The position numbers and the translations under genes are program-made. This document shows, one piece after another, positions 53,300 to 64,000 of a DNA stretch of 64,000 nucleotides. How positions within the stretch are numbered: position 1 is the first letter of the stretch; the number at the start of each line of letters is the position of its first letter. The DNA comes from Ahaetulla prasina (taxonomy: Eukaryota; Chordata; Lepidosauria; Squamata; Colubridae). The notes under the pieces were generated by a model, which worked only from the letters and a program-made list of their open reading frames with translations, searched no databases and was not told the DNA's origin. Location: NCBI RefSeq assembly GCF_028640845.1, contig NC_080546.1:56121409-56185408 (forward strand). The letters are read 5' to 3'.

Positions 53300-54494
53300 T
53301 CAATTAGTGGACCAGAGGAATGCTGTCGATATAATTTACCTGGACTTCAGTAAAGCATTTGATAAAGTAGACCATAACCTACTACTAGATAAAGTAGAAA
53401 AATGTGGGTTAGACAGCACCACCACCAGATGGATTCATAACTGGCTGACCAACCGCACTCAATGTGTAGTCCTCAACGGAACTACATCCTCATGGAGGGA
53501 AGTATGCAGTGGAGTACCCCAAGGCTCTGTTTTAGGCTCAGTACTCTTCAACATCTTCATCAATGACTTGGATGAGGGGATAGATGGGGAACTCATCAAA
53601 TTTGCAGATGACACCAAGCTGACAGGAATAGCCAACACTCCAGAAGATAGCTCAAGTTACAGAAGGATCTTGACAGACTTGAACATTGGGCACTATCTAA
53701 CAAAATGAAATTCAACAGTGAAAAAAGTAAGGTTCTACATTTAGGCCAAAAAAACAAAATGCACAGGTACCGGATATGTGGTACCTTGCTCACTAGTATT
53801 AACTGTGAGAGGGATCTTGGAGTCCTAGTGGACAACCATTTAGATATGAGCCAGCAGTGTGCAGCAGCTGCCAAAAAGGCCAACACAGTTCTGGGCTGCA
53901 TAAACAGAGGGATAGAATCAAGATCATGTGAAGTGTTAATACTTGTGAATTATTATTATATTTAAAATCATGTGAAGTTTATAATGCCTTGGTAAGGCAC
54001 ACTTGGAATATTGCATTCAGTTTTGGTCGCCACGATGTAAAAATGATGTTGAGACTCTAGAAAGAGTGTAGAGAAGAGCAACAAAGATGATTAGGGGACT
54101 GGAGGCTAAAACATATGAAGAACGGTTGCAGGAACTCGGTATGCCTAGTTTAATGAAAAGAAGGACTAGGGGAGACATGATAGCAGTTTTTCAATATCTC
54201 AGGAGTTACCACAAAGAAGAGAGAGTCAAACTATTCTCCAGTGCACCTGAGAGTAGAACAAGAAGCAATGGGTGAAAACTAATCAAGGAGAGAAGCAACC
54301 TAGAACTAAGGAGAAATTTCCTGACAATTAGAACAATTAATCTGTGGAACAACTTGCCTGCAGAAGTTGTAAATGGTCCAACACTGGAAATTTTTAAGAA
54401 AATGTTGGATAGCCATTAGTCTGAAATGGTGTAGGGTTTCCTGCCTGGGCAGGGGGTTGGACTAGAAGACCTCCAAGGTCCCTTCCAACTCTGA
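53300..54494 (+). mobile_element. CR1 LINE, 5'-truncated
   Basis: This is the best preserved CR1 of the chicken-like type here, with RT palm motifs, C-terminal region and 3' UTR ending AGACCTCCAAGGTCCCTTCC and CTCTGAT. It begins directly after the PLE inverted repeat. Its tail joins (ATT)n at 54495-54564. The copy has a short local insertion around 53945-53970 where ATCATGTGAAG is duplicated. Confidence 0.9.
53307..53965 (+). pseudogene. CR1 reverse-transcriptase remnant
   Basis: The frame 53307-53708 has [20 protein letters not shown] (first catalytic aspartate), [20 protein letters not shown] and IKFADDTKL (catalytic FADD). A frameshift near 53680-53700 moves the protein to the frame 53705-53965 with [33 protein letters not shown] and NTVLGCINRGIESRSCEVL. 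The N-terminal endonuclease is absent. Confidence 0.9.

Positions 54495-54564
<70 letters not shown>
54495..54564. repeat. (ATT)n microsatellite
   Basis: About 23 ATT units follow immediately after the CR1 3' end, as often seen for LINE-seeded microsatellites. Confidence 0.95.
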
Positions 54565-54934
54565 TTCAACTGTTAAGCATTCTCATTTTACATGTCTACC
54601 ATGAGCCACAGTGCTTCCAGAATGATATTCCAACATCATTATGTAAACTGTACCTTTTATACTTAATTCCCAAAACAAATTTCATCACTTGAGCCCTTAT
54701 CCCCCTTTGGCAGACATCAGTGCTACTTTCTAATTCCATAGGATAGCTTCACATAGTGCACATCACATTAGATTACAAGCAAGAATGAATATAATAACTT
54801 GTTTGTGTAAAAAAAAAAATCCTGTCAAAATAATTTCCTACACAAACACATCCCACAAAAACAGCAAAAGATGAGTAATGGTAATAGAATGTTATGTCTT
54901 GTTATTATACATCAATATATATATACTGTATATT
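54565..54934. other. No gene recognised
   Basis: AT-rich sequence without a recognisable element. Confidence 0.4.
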
Positions 54935-55115
54935 TTTTATTTTTTTTATTTTGTCACACAATATATATAAGCATAAGCATGAAATAACTATACAATATAT
55001 GAGCATATATATAAGCATGAGTATGTAATAACTATATTAATTGGATATAATGAAAGAAAACAATAGGACAGGAACGGTAGGCACGCTTGTGCTCTTATGC
55101 ACGCCCCTTAATTAT
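54935..55115 (-). mobile_element. CR1/Jockey-like LINE 3' UTR, second family
   Basis: It shares TATATATAAGCATAAGCATG, TAATAACTATATTAATTGGA and GCTCTTATGCACGCCCCTTA with 25944-26100 in the same order and orientation. Only the 3' UTR is present. Confidence 0.7.
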
Positions 55116-56429
55116 TTATATATACATATAGAATTAACAAATACAACATAAATAACCTGCATATTGTAGTGGAATGGACTCAATGATCCTTATGCTCCTT
55201 ACAATTTTACATTTCTAATTTAATCTAAGACATTAAAAAATAACAAAATAAATAGAAAATAGAAAAATCACTAAAAGGGATGAGCAAAATTATATTAAAG
55301 TGATAATACAGTGTAAAAAATAATTCACACTATATGACTTTTCATCTTTTGATCCTGGATCAGAAATCTGGGCACTATTATTTTTATTATCTTAGTTCTG
55401 CAGCAGTGGTATAATTAGCAATCTGAACAGTTGTAATTATTTGATGGGTACACTGCTACACCTGATAAAACCTAAGTATGTACTTTTGTAGTTGCTAAGC
55501 AAAATTTGGCTTCAGAATTTGTGACATAGTTCTAGTAGAAAAATGAAAGATACACTTTGTCTTTTCTTATTGTAAGTCTCCTTAGGAGTGGCTAAAATGG
55601 CTCATAAATCTATATAGAAAGTATAATATAGTGAAATATAGCCTGCATCCTCTTTTAGAAAAGAGTCACAAGAGGAAAACATTCAGTCTCAAGCATTTTA
55701 ACATTAATATCATCAGCCTTTAATAACAGTTGAAGGTAATATGTCAAGCCTGACTAATTTTTGATTTGTCAAGAATTAACAATAGTCTGCTGGATCTTGT
55801 TAGTATGTAAATGAGCTTGGGTGTAAATCCTCTACCTACAGTATACTAATAAAATTCTATGTGTAATTTTATATTTCCTGCATCTCTTTTATTCAAATGC
55901 ACACATTGAAGCCTTAATTAGTGTAAAGTATTCAAAGGAAGGACAGATGTATATTTGGGATTGTATTATATCTTTTATCCAACTTCCTTGTAATACTGTG
56001 CCTATAGATCCTTGATACTAAATGTATTGGCAGCTAATCTTTGCAAGCTAATACGAAATTAAAATTCAACATCTTTATTATTTGTATTGTGTACAATTGT
56101 ATTAAAAGGATACTTACACTCCATTTGTTTTAGATGAATAATGGATGCTTTACTAACTTCTAAATCATAATATATGCTACACAGCTGTTCTTCAGGGCTG
56201 TTTCTACACAATTTCTACATATTCAGCAATACACTGTGTTCTCTTAGTGATGTTAGGAAAGTATAAATTAACTGTATATTTTGCAGACTGTTCAGTATCA
56301 CAGTATTGTCACCTTGGTCTGATGTTAAATGATGTCTAGGAACACTGATATTTTGTTGTGTTTATGGTGACCTTATTTGTAAAATAGTTATTGCATGTCT
56401 CAAGGCAGTCCTCAATGAATTTTTTTTTT
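55116..56429. other. AT-rich DNA, no gene recognised
   Basis: I see no coding frame, repeat family or RNA gene over this stretch. Confidence 0.45.
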
Positions 56430-56603
56430 ATGTACACTGAGGGCATATGCACCAAGACAAATTCCTTGTGTATCCAATCCCACTTGGTCAATAAAGAATT
56501 CTATTCTATCAATTATGACTACATTTGCGTAGTCCAATCCAATCACACTTGATCAATAAAGAATTCTATTCTATCAATTATGACTACATTTGCATCCAAA
56601 ATT
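56430..56603 (+). mobile_element. CR1-L3 tail with a 65-bp tandem duplication
   Basis: TATGTACACTGAGGGCATAT and CACTTGGTCAATAAAGAATT mark the 3' end of a CR1-L3 element. The last 24 bases of the element, the short ATTCT tail and flanking DNA (ATCAATTATGACTACATTTG) are then repeated as a unit (56474-56538 and 56539-56603). Confidence 0.8.
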
Positions 56604-56669
56604 TCTGTTGCGAAGAGAGAATGTTCTTAAAAAAATTTTGCTCTATTTTCTATTTTTTTTTTGCTACCA

Positions 56670-56960
56670 TTATTAAGTGAATCACTGTAGTTAAATTAGT
56701 AATATGGTTGTTAAGTGAATCTGGTTCCCATTGACTTTGTCAGAAGGACGCAAAAGATGGGGTACAATGACCCGGGACAATGCAGCTGTCACAAATATGA
56801 GTCAATTGCCAAGTATCTAAATTTTGATCACATGACTATGGGGATGCTGCAATGGTGATAAGTATGAAAAATGGTCATAAGTCATTTTTTTTAATCTTTT
56901 GTAAGTTCAAATGGTCACTAAGTGAACTGTTGTAAATTGTAAATACCTGTATTTATAAAA
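56670..56960 (+). repeat. Interspersed repeat of unknown class, copy 3
   Basis: GTTGTTAAGTGAATCTGGTT, ATATGAGTCAATTGCCAAG, CATGACTATGGGGATGCTGC and GAACTGTTGTAAATTG occur in the same order as in 50398-51135. It is the most complete copy in the window. I cannot name its class or define its ends. Confidence 0.5.
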
Positions 56961-59232
56961 GTATCTCAGATGATTCTTGCAATTCTGATTACAAAAAAAG
57001 GGACTTTGGTGTACATAAAAATGAGTTAGATATGTAAACCATCATACTGCAGATCTTTATACTCACAAGCTCATACATGCTGGACATCCAAGAGGCATAC
57101 ACTTTGGTATGACTGAAGAAATGGACAGTTTCCATATGCAAAATAAGCTTTGTTAAACACTACATTTGAACCTACTTTTGTTAGATGAAAATGAAAGAAA
57201 TGAAAATGTCATGAGAAATATAGAAGGAATGAAGTAAGCATGAGTTGCTTAACAAATATGTGTCGTAAAAGAAGAAAAAGTATAGTCCAAAATGTTAGGG
57301 TGATAAATCAATGTGGGTTGATTATAAAGGTGAAAGTACAAAAATATGTTGAACTTAGTCACAGTGAATGAGGACGGAATTAGAAAACAAATAAATAAAG
57401 GAAAAATAAATGGATGAATGGTCAAACAGTTAATGTTATTATTGAATAACACTGATAAGACATTAAGTGAAAGGTGAGAAGATCAAAGAATGAAGGGTAA
57501 TTTATGAAATGTATGAATTTGAGTATAATTTTCATGAACAGAAAGATAATTATATTTACTGAATGATATTGGTGTACACCATATATATATATTTGATGGT
57601 TTCCTACTTTACCTTTCGGTGTACTCATTAATTCTTATACTGTACTTTTCTATGCTTAGTTAATACTGGTTACCCGGAAAGTGAATGTACTGTATGTATG
57701 CTCAGCCTTTTTTTTTTTTAGCAATTATATTATACTGTCTGAAATCATGAAAACCTATGTTCCAATGTTTTAGCAACTGTTGTAGGAAACAAACCACAGA
57801 AAATAGAGGGATGCAGTGGATTTCAGTTCCCATAACAGCACAAATTAGGGAAAGTTCTATTAGATTCTTCATCCAAATTTTTTTTTTAGTAATTTAGTGC
57901 AATAATATGTTCATTTGTTCAGAGATAGAGTATACTGTATATGTTCATAAAATATTTAATTAGAAATATATAACTTGGGAAAACATTTTAGCTTTCAGAA
58001 GCTTCTGCTACTCAATATGAATGATCCTGAATATGACTACTGATGGAATGAGATGGGAATTACTATCACCACTCATGGATGTTTATCAATTCATGTCACT
58101 CCCCATCAAAATTACATCTGTTGTAGACAAAGGTACCTATCAGAATTAGTATGAGATTGTTCAACTTTATACTTCTATATAACCTACTTTGTACTATATC
58201 ATGGTGACTACCTTAGAACCACCTTAGAAACATGTGTTGCATTAGAAAAATCTACTTCATTTGCATATATTGTAACCACAATTACCCCCATTTACATCCC
58301 ATTTGTGTGCCAGGCCACTGCTAGTTAATTAACTGCACTTCTGTGGCGGCAAAAGGACCATGTAAATTTGTATCTGGGCTTTGGGTGATTTTCCAGTTTC
58401 AGGAAAGAATTGTTACAATTTTACATAGTGAGTCTGAGAAGGTCGTTCTTGCCAGTGAGTTTTGCCAACCACTGGAGTAACAAAGCACCATGGTACTGCT
58501 GTCACCACATGTTAAAAATCATTAGGCAACACTTCAAACTCATTGGCTCAGTGTAAGACTATGAAATTATAAAATATAATGTATTTTTTATATTTGCCTT
58601 TCATTTTCTGATCTTCCTTGTGTTCATGCCATGAGCCCCTTTGGAAGAAATTTGGGACCCCTGATAGGGGAAAAACAAAAGAGATGCCAATATCTATGCC
58701 ATGCTATTCAAAAAATCATATATTAAGATCTTAATATCCAAACTATTAAAAAAAAGAGGGAGAGATATTGTGTCACAGTGTAGTATCATTCATATACCCT
58801 CCTAGCATAAAGATGTCCATTTAGTGTTTGTGCTATGACAATAACCTCTGTCTCACTGGCAGCCAGTTCTTAAGGCAGCTCACATCAATTTAGGTATTCC
58901 AATATGGGAGAGATGTTTTCCATGTTACAATGGTGAAAAATACTTCATGTGGATAATTAAGGACTATGGAGATGGCAGCTTGAAATGATGCAGGAAAAGT
59001 CAGCAATGTGTTGGCTCAAATTCATCTGGCAGATTTGCTAGAGGATTGCTTTCTTCCACTTAGTCACTTGGCTATGTGCCTCTCACGCAGTACTGAATTG
59101 GCTGTGAGGGACACTGGAACCTTGGCTTCTAAAATTATATTGTCATTTTTAAAAAAAAAATAGGTTGGCTAAAAGTAATTGCTTCCTCAGTCAAGGAACT
59201 TGCAACTGAAATATACATGCTCCAATAAAAAA
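56961..59232. other. AT-rich DNA, no gene recognised
   Basis: Minus frames at 57249-57452 and 57422-57628 are AT-driven and lack domains. No mobile element is recognised. Confidence 0.45.
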
Positions 59233-59350
59233 AGGAAGGAAGGGCGGGAGGGAGGGAGGGAGGGAGGGAGGAAGGAAGGAAGGAAGGAAGGAAGGAAGGA
59301 AGGAAGGAAGGAAGGAAGGAAGGAAGGAAGGAAGGAAGAAAGAAAGAAAG
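59233..59350. repeat. (GGAA)n / (GGGA)n microsatellite
   Basis: GGAA units are broken by a GGGA block at about 59243-59270 and then run on as GGAA, ending in AGAA units. The Lys/Glu/Gly/Arg and Phe/Leu/Pro/Ser frames over it are artefacts. Confidence 0.95.
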
Positions 59351-61104
59351 GTCATAACCAGTGAGAATGAGTTCTGTGTTTGAAAGGTATTGTTCACTTC
59401 CTGGAATGTTAATACCTGACTACATAGGCAGCGTGGGGTAGCTGCCATGGCTATGTAATCCTGATTTCTTGACACCAAGAAATCCATCCATATAGGGATG
59501 GATAAGTGCATAGGTTTGCTTATGTGGGAAGAGCTGTTAAAGCTGTTAAAGAAAACTGTGCTTTTAAGAGATGGCAGCAGGGCTAGAATTAGTCTCTATC
59601 TTTTGTTAATGAGCAGAAGAACATTGATGGGATTAGGCACATGCCCTTAATTGACTACAGAACATCTGTAGTTTTGCCCAGTTATATTATTGTTTATTTT
59701 TTTTGGGATTGCTTTAGACAATTGTACAGAGAATCTCCACTGCCTGTAGTCAATTTCCCTTTCCTTTGTTAAGGTGAGCAATACTTTTTTTTCTTTTTGG
59801 CAAGGAGAGAATGGGGAGGGGACTTAGTTCTAAGAGTTGTTTTCTTAGCTATATTACGTAAATGACAAATCTGAATTTAAACTCTTCAATAGTTTTATAC
59901 ATTTCTTGAGAAATAAAGAATACCTATAACTGATCTTAACCAATGCAGTTCTTAGTGATAAAACCCATATTTTACACTTGAAGTTTCCAAGATGAAATTT
60001 CCAAGTAAGCCCAGAAACAATCTCAGCAGAAAAGCCCTGAAAGTGATTTTAGGTCATTTGTTGGAAGAACAATGGTTGGTCCAGAAGAAGAAAGATTATA
60101 TTATACTGCTTTACTAATGATACAACTGAATATCATTCAGCAACATCATTATGTTTGATGACCTGCATAAGTTACTGGTATTCTCGTTTTTAGTGCTTTC
60201 CTACATGCATGCACATATGTTTTAGTTCCTTTTATGGCCACTGTGTGTGTGTGTCTATGTGTGTCTGTGTGTAGATTCAATTAGGATTTTAACAAGTAGA
60301 TAAAACTGCATTTTTGTGCTCACATTTTATTGACAACTTCTGCACAAACCAGGAAATCTTTAACAAAATTAAAATGGAAACAAAACTCATAAAAATCTGT
60401 TGTCTTCCTTGAAGCATCAAATCAGTGAGCAGTTTTGCAAGACATTTTCACTGGTAGCATTCACTGTTCTTAATTATTATCTTGGCCCAAGTTGTATGAT
60501 TAATAAAATTAGTTTCTAGGAAATTTCTGATACCTTGCCTGTGGATTATTTCTCTGTGTTTAGCTTTTTCAATGATCATATACCTTAGAAGTCGGAGGAT
60601 TCTGATTTGAAAAAGCTAAAAGGCAATGAAATCAATATTATTACAAGTCAGCAGAAGGAAACTCCTATAGTCCCATTATGATGGCAGGAGTTAAGAATTT
60701 GAAGGTATGATGTAATGCAAGCTCTCTAGAGTTATCTGAGGAAAAAGCAAACTAAGTAAAACATATTATTTTCCAGGAGAGCATACCGTTCTATTTCTTC
60801 TCTACAGAATGAATATTTAATTTCTCTCTTGGCTGGGCAGCAGAAATGAGTAAACAGTGCCCATTTTCAGAATGATATCATTCTGAAAGGAAAGGTGCTT
60901 TAGCCTGTCAAGACATGTAAATAAAATATGGAGTGCTAGCTTTTTGACAAAGCTTATGGATTTCTTATAACTACCTCACATTATATATTGTGTTATATCT
61001 GAATAATTAACAACATCTTGCTGAACATACCAAATCCTCCTATAGAAATAGAACCAAGTTTCTCCTTCCTGGGCTGTCATTCCAACTCTATTGCAGAGGA
61101 CACA
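59351..61104. other. AT-rich DNA, no gene recognised
   Basis: No coding frame above random length, no repeat family and no RNA gene recognised. A short (GT)n is at about 60241-60275. Confidence 0.45.
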
Positions 61105-61112
61105 TTCTAAGT

Positions 61113-61854
61113 CAGGGATGTGATGATCCTGGGCGTGGCATGAAAGCAACACAACCAGAGAACAGGTCTAACTCCACTTTATTGCTCCAACTGGGCCCCA
61201 AAACGTTCCCACATTCACTACAAGTCCTGGAGAAAAGCACATGCACCTTCAAAAGCCTCTGGCTGCAAGTAGTCCAATAAGCCAGGTTAGCTAAATAGTA
61301 ACCAGAGCAAGAAGTTCAACAAAGCAGGCAAACTGGCAAGTCCCATAAGACAATGTAAAGCAACCTCCAGGTTTTGGCCAGTGCACACGAGGCTCCACAG
61401 ATTCAACACTTGTTCCCAACAAATGTCCCTCCCACTGTAACCTCCTTACATCTTAGCCCCCAGGTGTGCCTGGTGAAAGAGGGTGGGGCATTCTCCTCCC
61501 TGGTAGCCGGCTCAATCTGCGATGTTGCCGTCTCTCTTCCCCACTTGCTCTCAGATCAGGAGGGGGTAGTCCTTGTTCTTTTTCTTGAGCTTTCCCTGTC
61601 TGCAGGCCTTACTAATTCAGAAAAGCCTTGCCTGGACAGACTCTGCCCTTCCCCAGTTTCCTCCAAGGCCAACTCCATCTCTGTCAATTCTTGTTCCAGC
61701 TCATCTTCCCCAGCAGATTCAGACTCCGATGGGGGCATGACATAGGGGTGTCAAACTGGCATCATACAACACACCCAACCCAGCTCCACAAATGGGAAAA
61801 ACATCGCAAAATGTCACATGATGGCAATGTGACACCGCAAATTTGACCCCCATG
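61113..61854. mobile_element. hAT-type MITE split by an LTR
   Basis: The first six bases CAGGGA are at 61113-61118 and the rest, AGGGGTGTCAAACTGG to AATTTGACCCCCATG, is at 61744-61854. TSDs TTCTAAGT (61105-61112) and TTCTACGT (61855-61862) match at 7 of 8. Without the LTR it is a MITE of the 1114-1247 family, at about 112 bp. Confidence 0.8.
61119..61743 (-). mobile_element. Solo LTR (probably Gypsy-type), inside a MITE
   Basis: On the minus strand the LTR starts near TGTCATGCCCCCATCGG and ends GGATCATCACA, so the ends are TG...CA. GCAATAAAGTGGAGTTAG near its 3' end (about 61172-61189 on plus, in reverse) is the polyadenylation signal. AGGGA (61114-61118) and AGGGG (61744-61748) are the 5-bp target copies, and one extra base lies at 61743. 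The 60-codon minus frame (61556-61738) is acidic and lies at the LTR 5' end. No internal region is present. Confidence 0.7.
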
Positions 61855-61862
61855 TTCTACGT

Positions 61863-63813
61863 TTTTAGCTACCTTGAGTAATATTTCAGTTTCACTATTT
61901 GCTTTAACCAAGCCATTTAGGCAGAGAACATTTGTGCTTTATTAATCAAGCTTCTGAAAAGCTCACCTGCTATCATATACAAGTGATTTCAGCTGTTGCT
62001 TCTGCTCCACTGAATGTCAACTTTGGGGTTTTAATCTAATGGTCTCCAATTATCAATACTCTCACACGAGCCATTGTATGCATTTCTTGCTTCTTTATCT
62101 GTTAGCCCATCCGTCTGTCATTCTCCAGTAATTTTGAGTCCATAGTGGCTTCCTAATGTTCTCTAGAAGATTATGACTCCCTGGAGTTTAGGCAATTGCT
62201 TAAAACTGTCTCCCTCCTGCTCTTCAGCTTCATGTCACATGCATCAATGATCGCTGGCTTATAGCTCTGCATCACCAGCTTTTTTTGCTTTTTATGAATA
62301 TTGCTATGTACCTTAATTAGGATAATAGTGAAACCAAACAAATTTATTAAGACTGGAATGCAAATTAATTTCAAACCATTGTAGGTACTGTCATTTTAGT
62401 TAATGAAATTCTGTTGGAAAGAAAGAAAAGACAGATTCTGGAATCATAGTGGATTTTTAAAAAATATTTAGAATTGGATCATGCAGAGAACCATACCTGA
62501 TTCACAAACGATTTGAATAACAATTTAAACATTTCTGTCTTTAGAATATATTGGGACACAAGATTTCTTCTATTCATTTTTTTTTTATCAGCATTACTAC
62601 TGCTGACCAGCCAACATCACTATGCTATCCTATTGTTTCTTGCCAGTTTTCAAATTTATCTTATGTAAGGAGAGGGAAAGCAACGGCAGGGTTCTTCTTT
62701 TGATACCCCTTCCAGTGTGCAATTTATTTTGTTTTATTTTACTACCTGAAAACCATGCCAGGAAGACAGCAAAATATGTTCCTTCTTGTATTTCTTCCCA
62801 GCCAGTCTTGACAAAACATTTTGAATGTAATGTTTACTTATGGAGCAATAGCATTGTTTTGCTGAAAGCACAGAAATATTATAGTTTCAAACCATCTAGA
62901 AAACAGCAAAATAGTTTCATGCACTCAGTGCTGCTGAGAAAACTTTCAGCAGGGGAATTAACTACAATATGATTTCAACAAGTTAATTAGCTTTGCAGGA
63001 GGTTACTGTACCTTTATCCTTTTCAACTTTCCATTGATACCGTTTCCTTCAAAGCAACTCAGAGTATAGACAAACTTTTTTTCATAGAAAGCAAAACAGT
63101 TTCTATGGCAAGACTCACCATGGTAAAATGGCCCCTGCTGCTGCTCTTCCACCTTGCTTCTAGCTTGTATATCTAAGCAGCTGGATGTTTTGGGCTTCAA
63201 TGGAAAAAGCAATGCACACTGGTGACAGGTAAGGATGGGTAGACCCGTTTTACAGAAGATGTTTTGAAAGTCCAATCTGAGCCAATATAGGCAGAGCTTA
63301 TGTTTGTACATGTGCTTCCCTTACAAATACTTCTTCACTTATCAGGGGAATTGTCACACTATCTAGGGATGAAGATATGTATTCGGGTAACAGAAAAAAC
63401 ACCCACAAATTCAGCATTATTATTTGATTTGCTTTTTTCCTATCACAAATGTAAATATTGATCTGAATCCATTTTAAACATGAAGAAAACTATGTGAAGT
63501 GGGGAACATATATGATTTTCAATTAGGTATTAGCAAATCATAACAATCTAGTGTCATTCCTTCAGCTTTTCTTACTGGTCTTTCATTATTAAGCCATTCA
63601 AAATGGCTTTTTGTTTTTTAAAACAAAAATAAAGCAATCCTAGATTGTAAAATATATTTTGCATTGTGAGTAATTTCACAACAAATTTCCCTTTTACCCT
63701 TGTTAATCATCCTGTTTGAAAGAAACAATCATCTTTGTGGTCTAATGCTTTCAGTATTATTTACCAGTTACTAGTCAACCAGTGCAAGCTTATTTCTGCT
63801 TTAATATTGAATA
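61863..63813. other. Possibly unique DNA, no gene recognised
   Basis: Frames at 62171-62374 (minus), 62622-62972 (plus, 116 codons) and 63003-63311 (minus, 102 codons) show no recognised domain. The 116-codon frame has mixed composition and two hydrophobic stretches but no good context, so I do not call it a gene. The part at about 61900-62400 looks non-repetitive and could be regulatory. Confidence 0.3.
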
Positions 63814-63952
63814 TTGAGGACCCAGATTGTTGGGGGGGCAATAAGTTGACTTTGTAAATATACAAATAGAATGAGACTATTGCCTTATACACTGTAAGCC
63901 GCCCTGAGTCTTCGGAGAAGGGCGGGATATAAATGTAAATAAAAAAAATAAA
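63814..63952 (+). mobile_element. tRNA-derived SINE, 3' half
   Basis: It starts in the body (TGAGGACCCAGATTGTTGG) and keeps the hairpin tail CCGCCCTGAGTCTTCGGAG and an A-rich end. The tRNA-like head is missing. Confidence 0.85.
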
Positions 63953-64000
63953 AATATTCCTAGTTCTCAGTTAAGCAAATGAAATAATATAGTACTTGAG

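Noticed and set aside
59179..59511. Lys/Glu/Gly/Arg-rich and Phe/Leu/Pro/Ser-rich open frames
   Set aside because: They are the two translations of a (GGAA)n microsatellite.
62622..62972. 116-codon frame with hydrophobic stretches as a small membrane protein
   Set aside because: There is no supporting context, no splice sites, no homologue that I recognise, and the length is near what chance gives here.

Overview
The window looks like vertebrate, specifically squamate, and most probably snake, nuclear DNA. It is AT-rich, has no host protein-coding gene that I can recognise, and is dense with interspersed repeats of squamate type. These include CR1 LINEs, CR1-L3/Rex1-like LINEs whose tails run into (ATTCT)n microsatellites (a known snake signature), L2-type LINEs, a Bov-B LINE end, an RTE LINE, tRNA-derived SINEs, Penelope-like elements (PLEs) and many hAT-type MITEs with 8-bp target-site duplications (TSDs). 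Family names rest on motif recognition from memory. No database was searched.

Layout. 1-11 kb: a hAT MITE, a minus-strand CR1, an inverted Penelope-like element split by a SPIN-like hAT transposon, then a decayed RTE LINE. 11-19 kb: a tRNA-SINE, a possible non-coding exon, a minus-strand CR1, a hAT element with an internal minisatellite, an L2 end and a Bov-B end. 21-29 kb: a 5S-like fragment, a minus-strand SINE, a CR1-L3 with reverse transcriptase (RT), a minus-strand L2, a putative LTR, and a CR1 split by a MITE. 31-38 kb: three MITEs and a 1.85-kb hAT element with a perfect TSD that carries promoter-like cargo. 38-46 kb: a second PLE next to (TG)n, a CR1-L3 split by a solo LTR, and LINE ends. 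46-50 kb: a nearly intact L2 ORF2 (819 codons) nested inside an older L2 copy. 50-54.5 kb: a foldback element of about 940 bp with a palindromic MITE nested in it, a PLE inverted repeat with 125-bp arms, and a CR1 RT fragment. 55-64 kb: mostly unannotated AT-rich DNA, plus a solo LTR inserted inside a hAT MITE and a SINE.

The strongest observations are nested insertions whose TSDs can be read directly, some supported by a paralogous empty site in the same window. The proteins that can be read are retroelement endonuclease and RT domains, and nearly all are broken. The SINE 3' tails resemble the L2 3' hairpin, so L2 may have supplied the machinery that moved them. I see no operon-like system, CRISPR array, or host RNA gene. 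Long stretches between elements hold nothing I can name. A few could be regulatory, but only cross-species alignment would show that.
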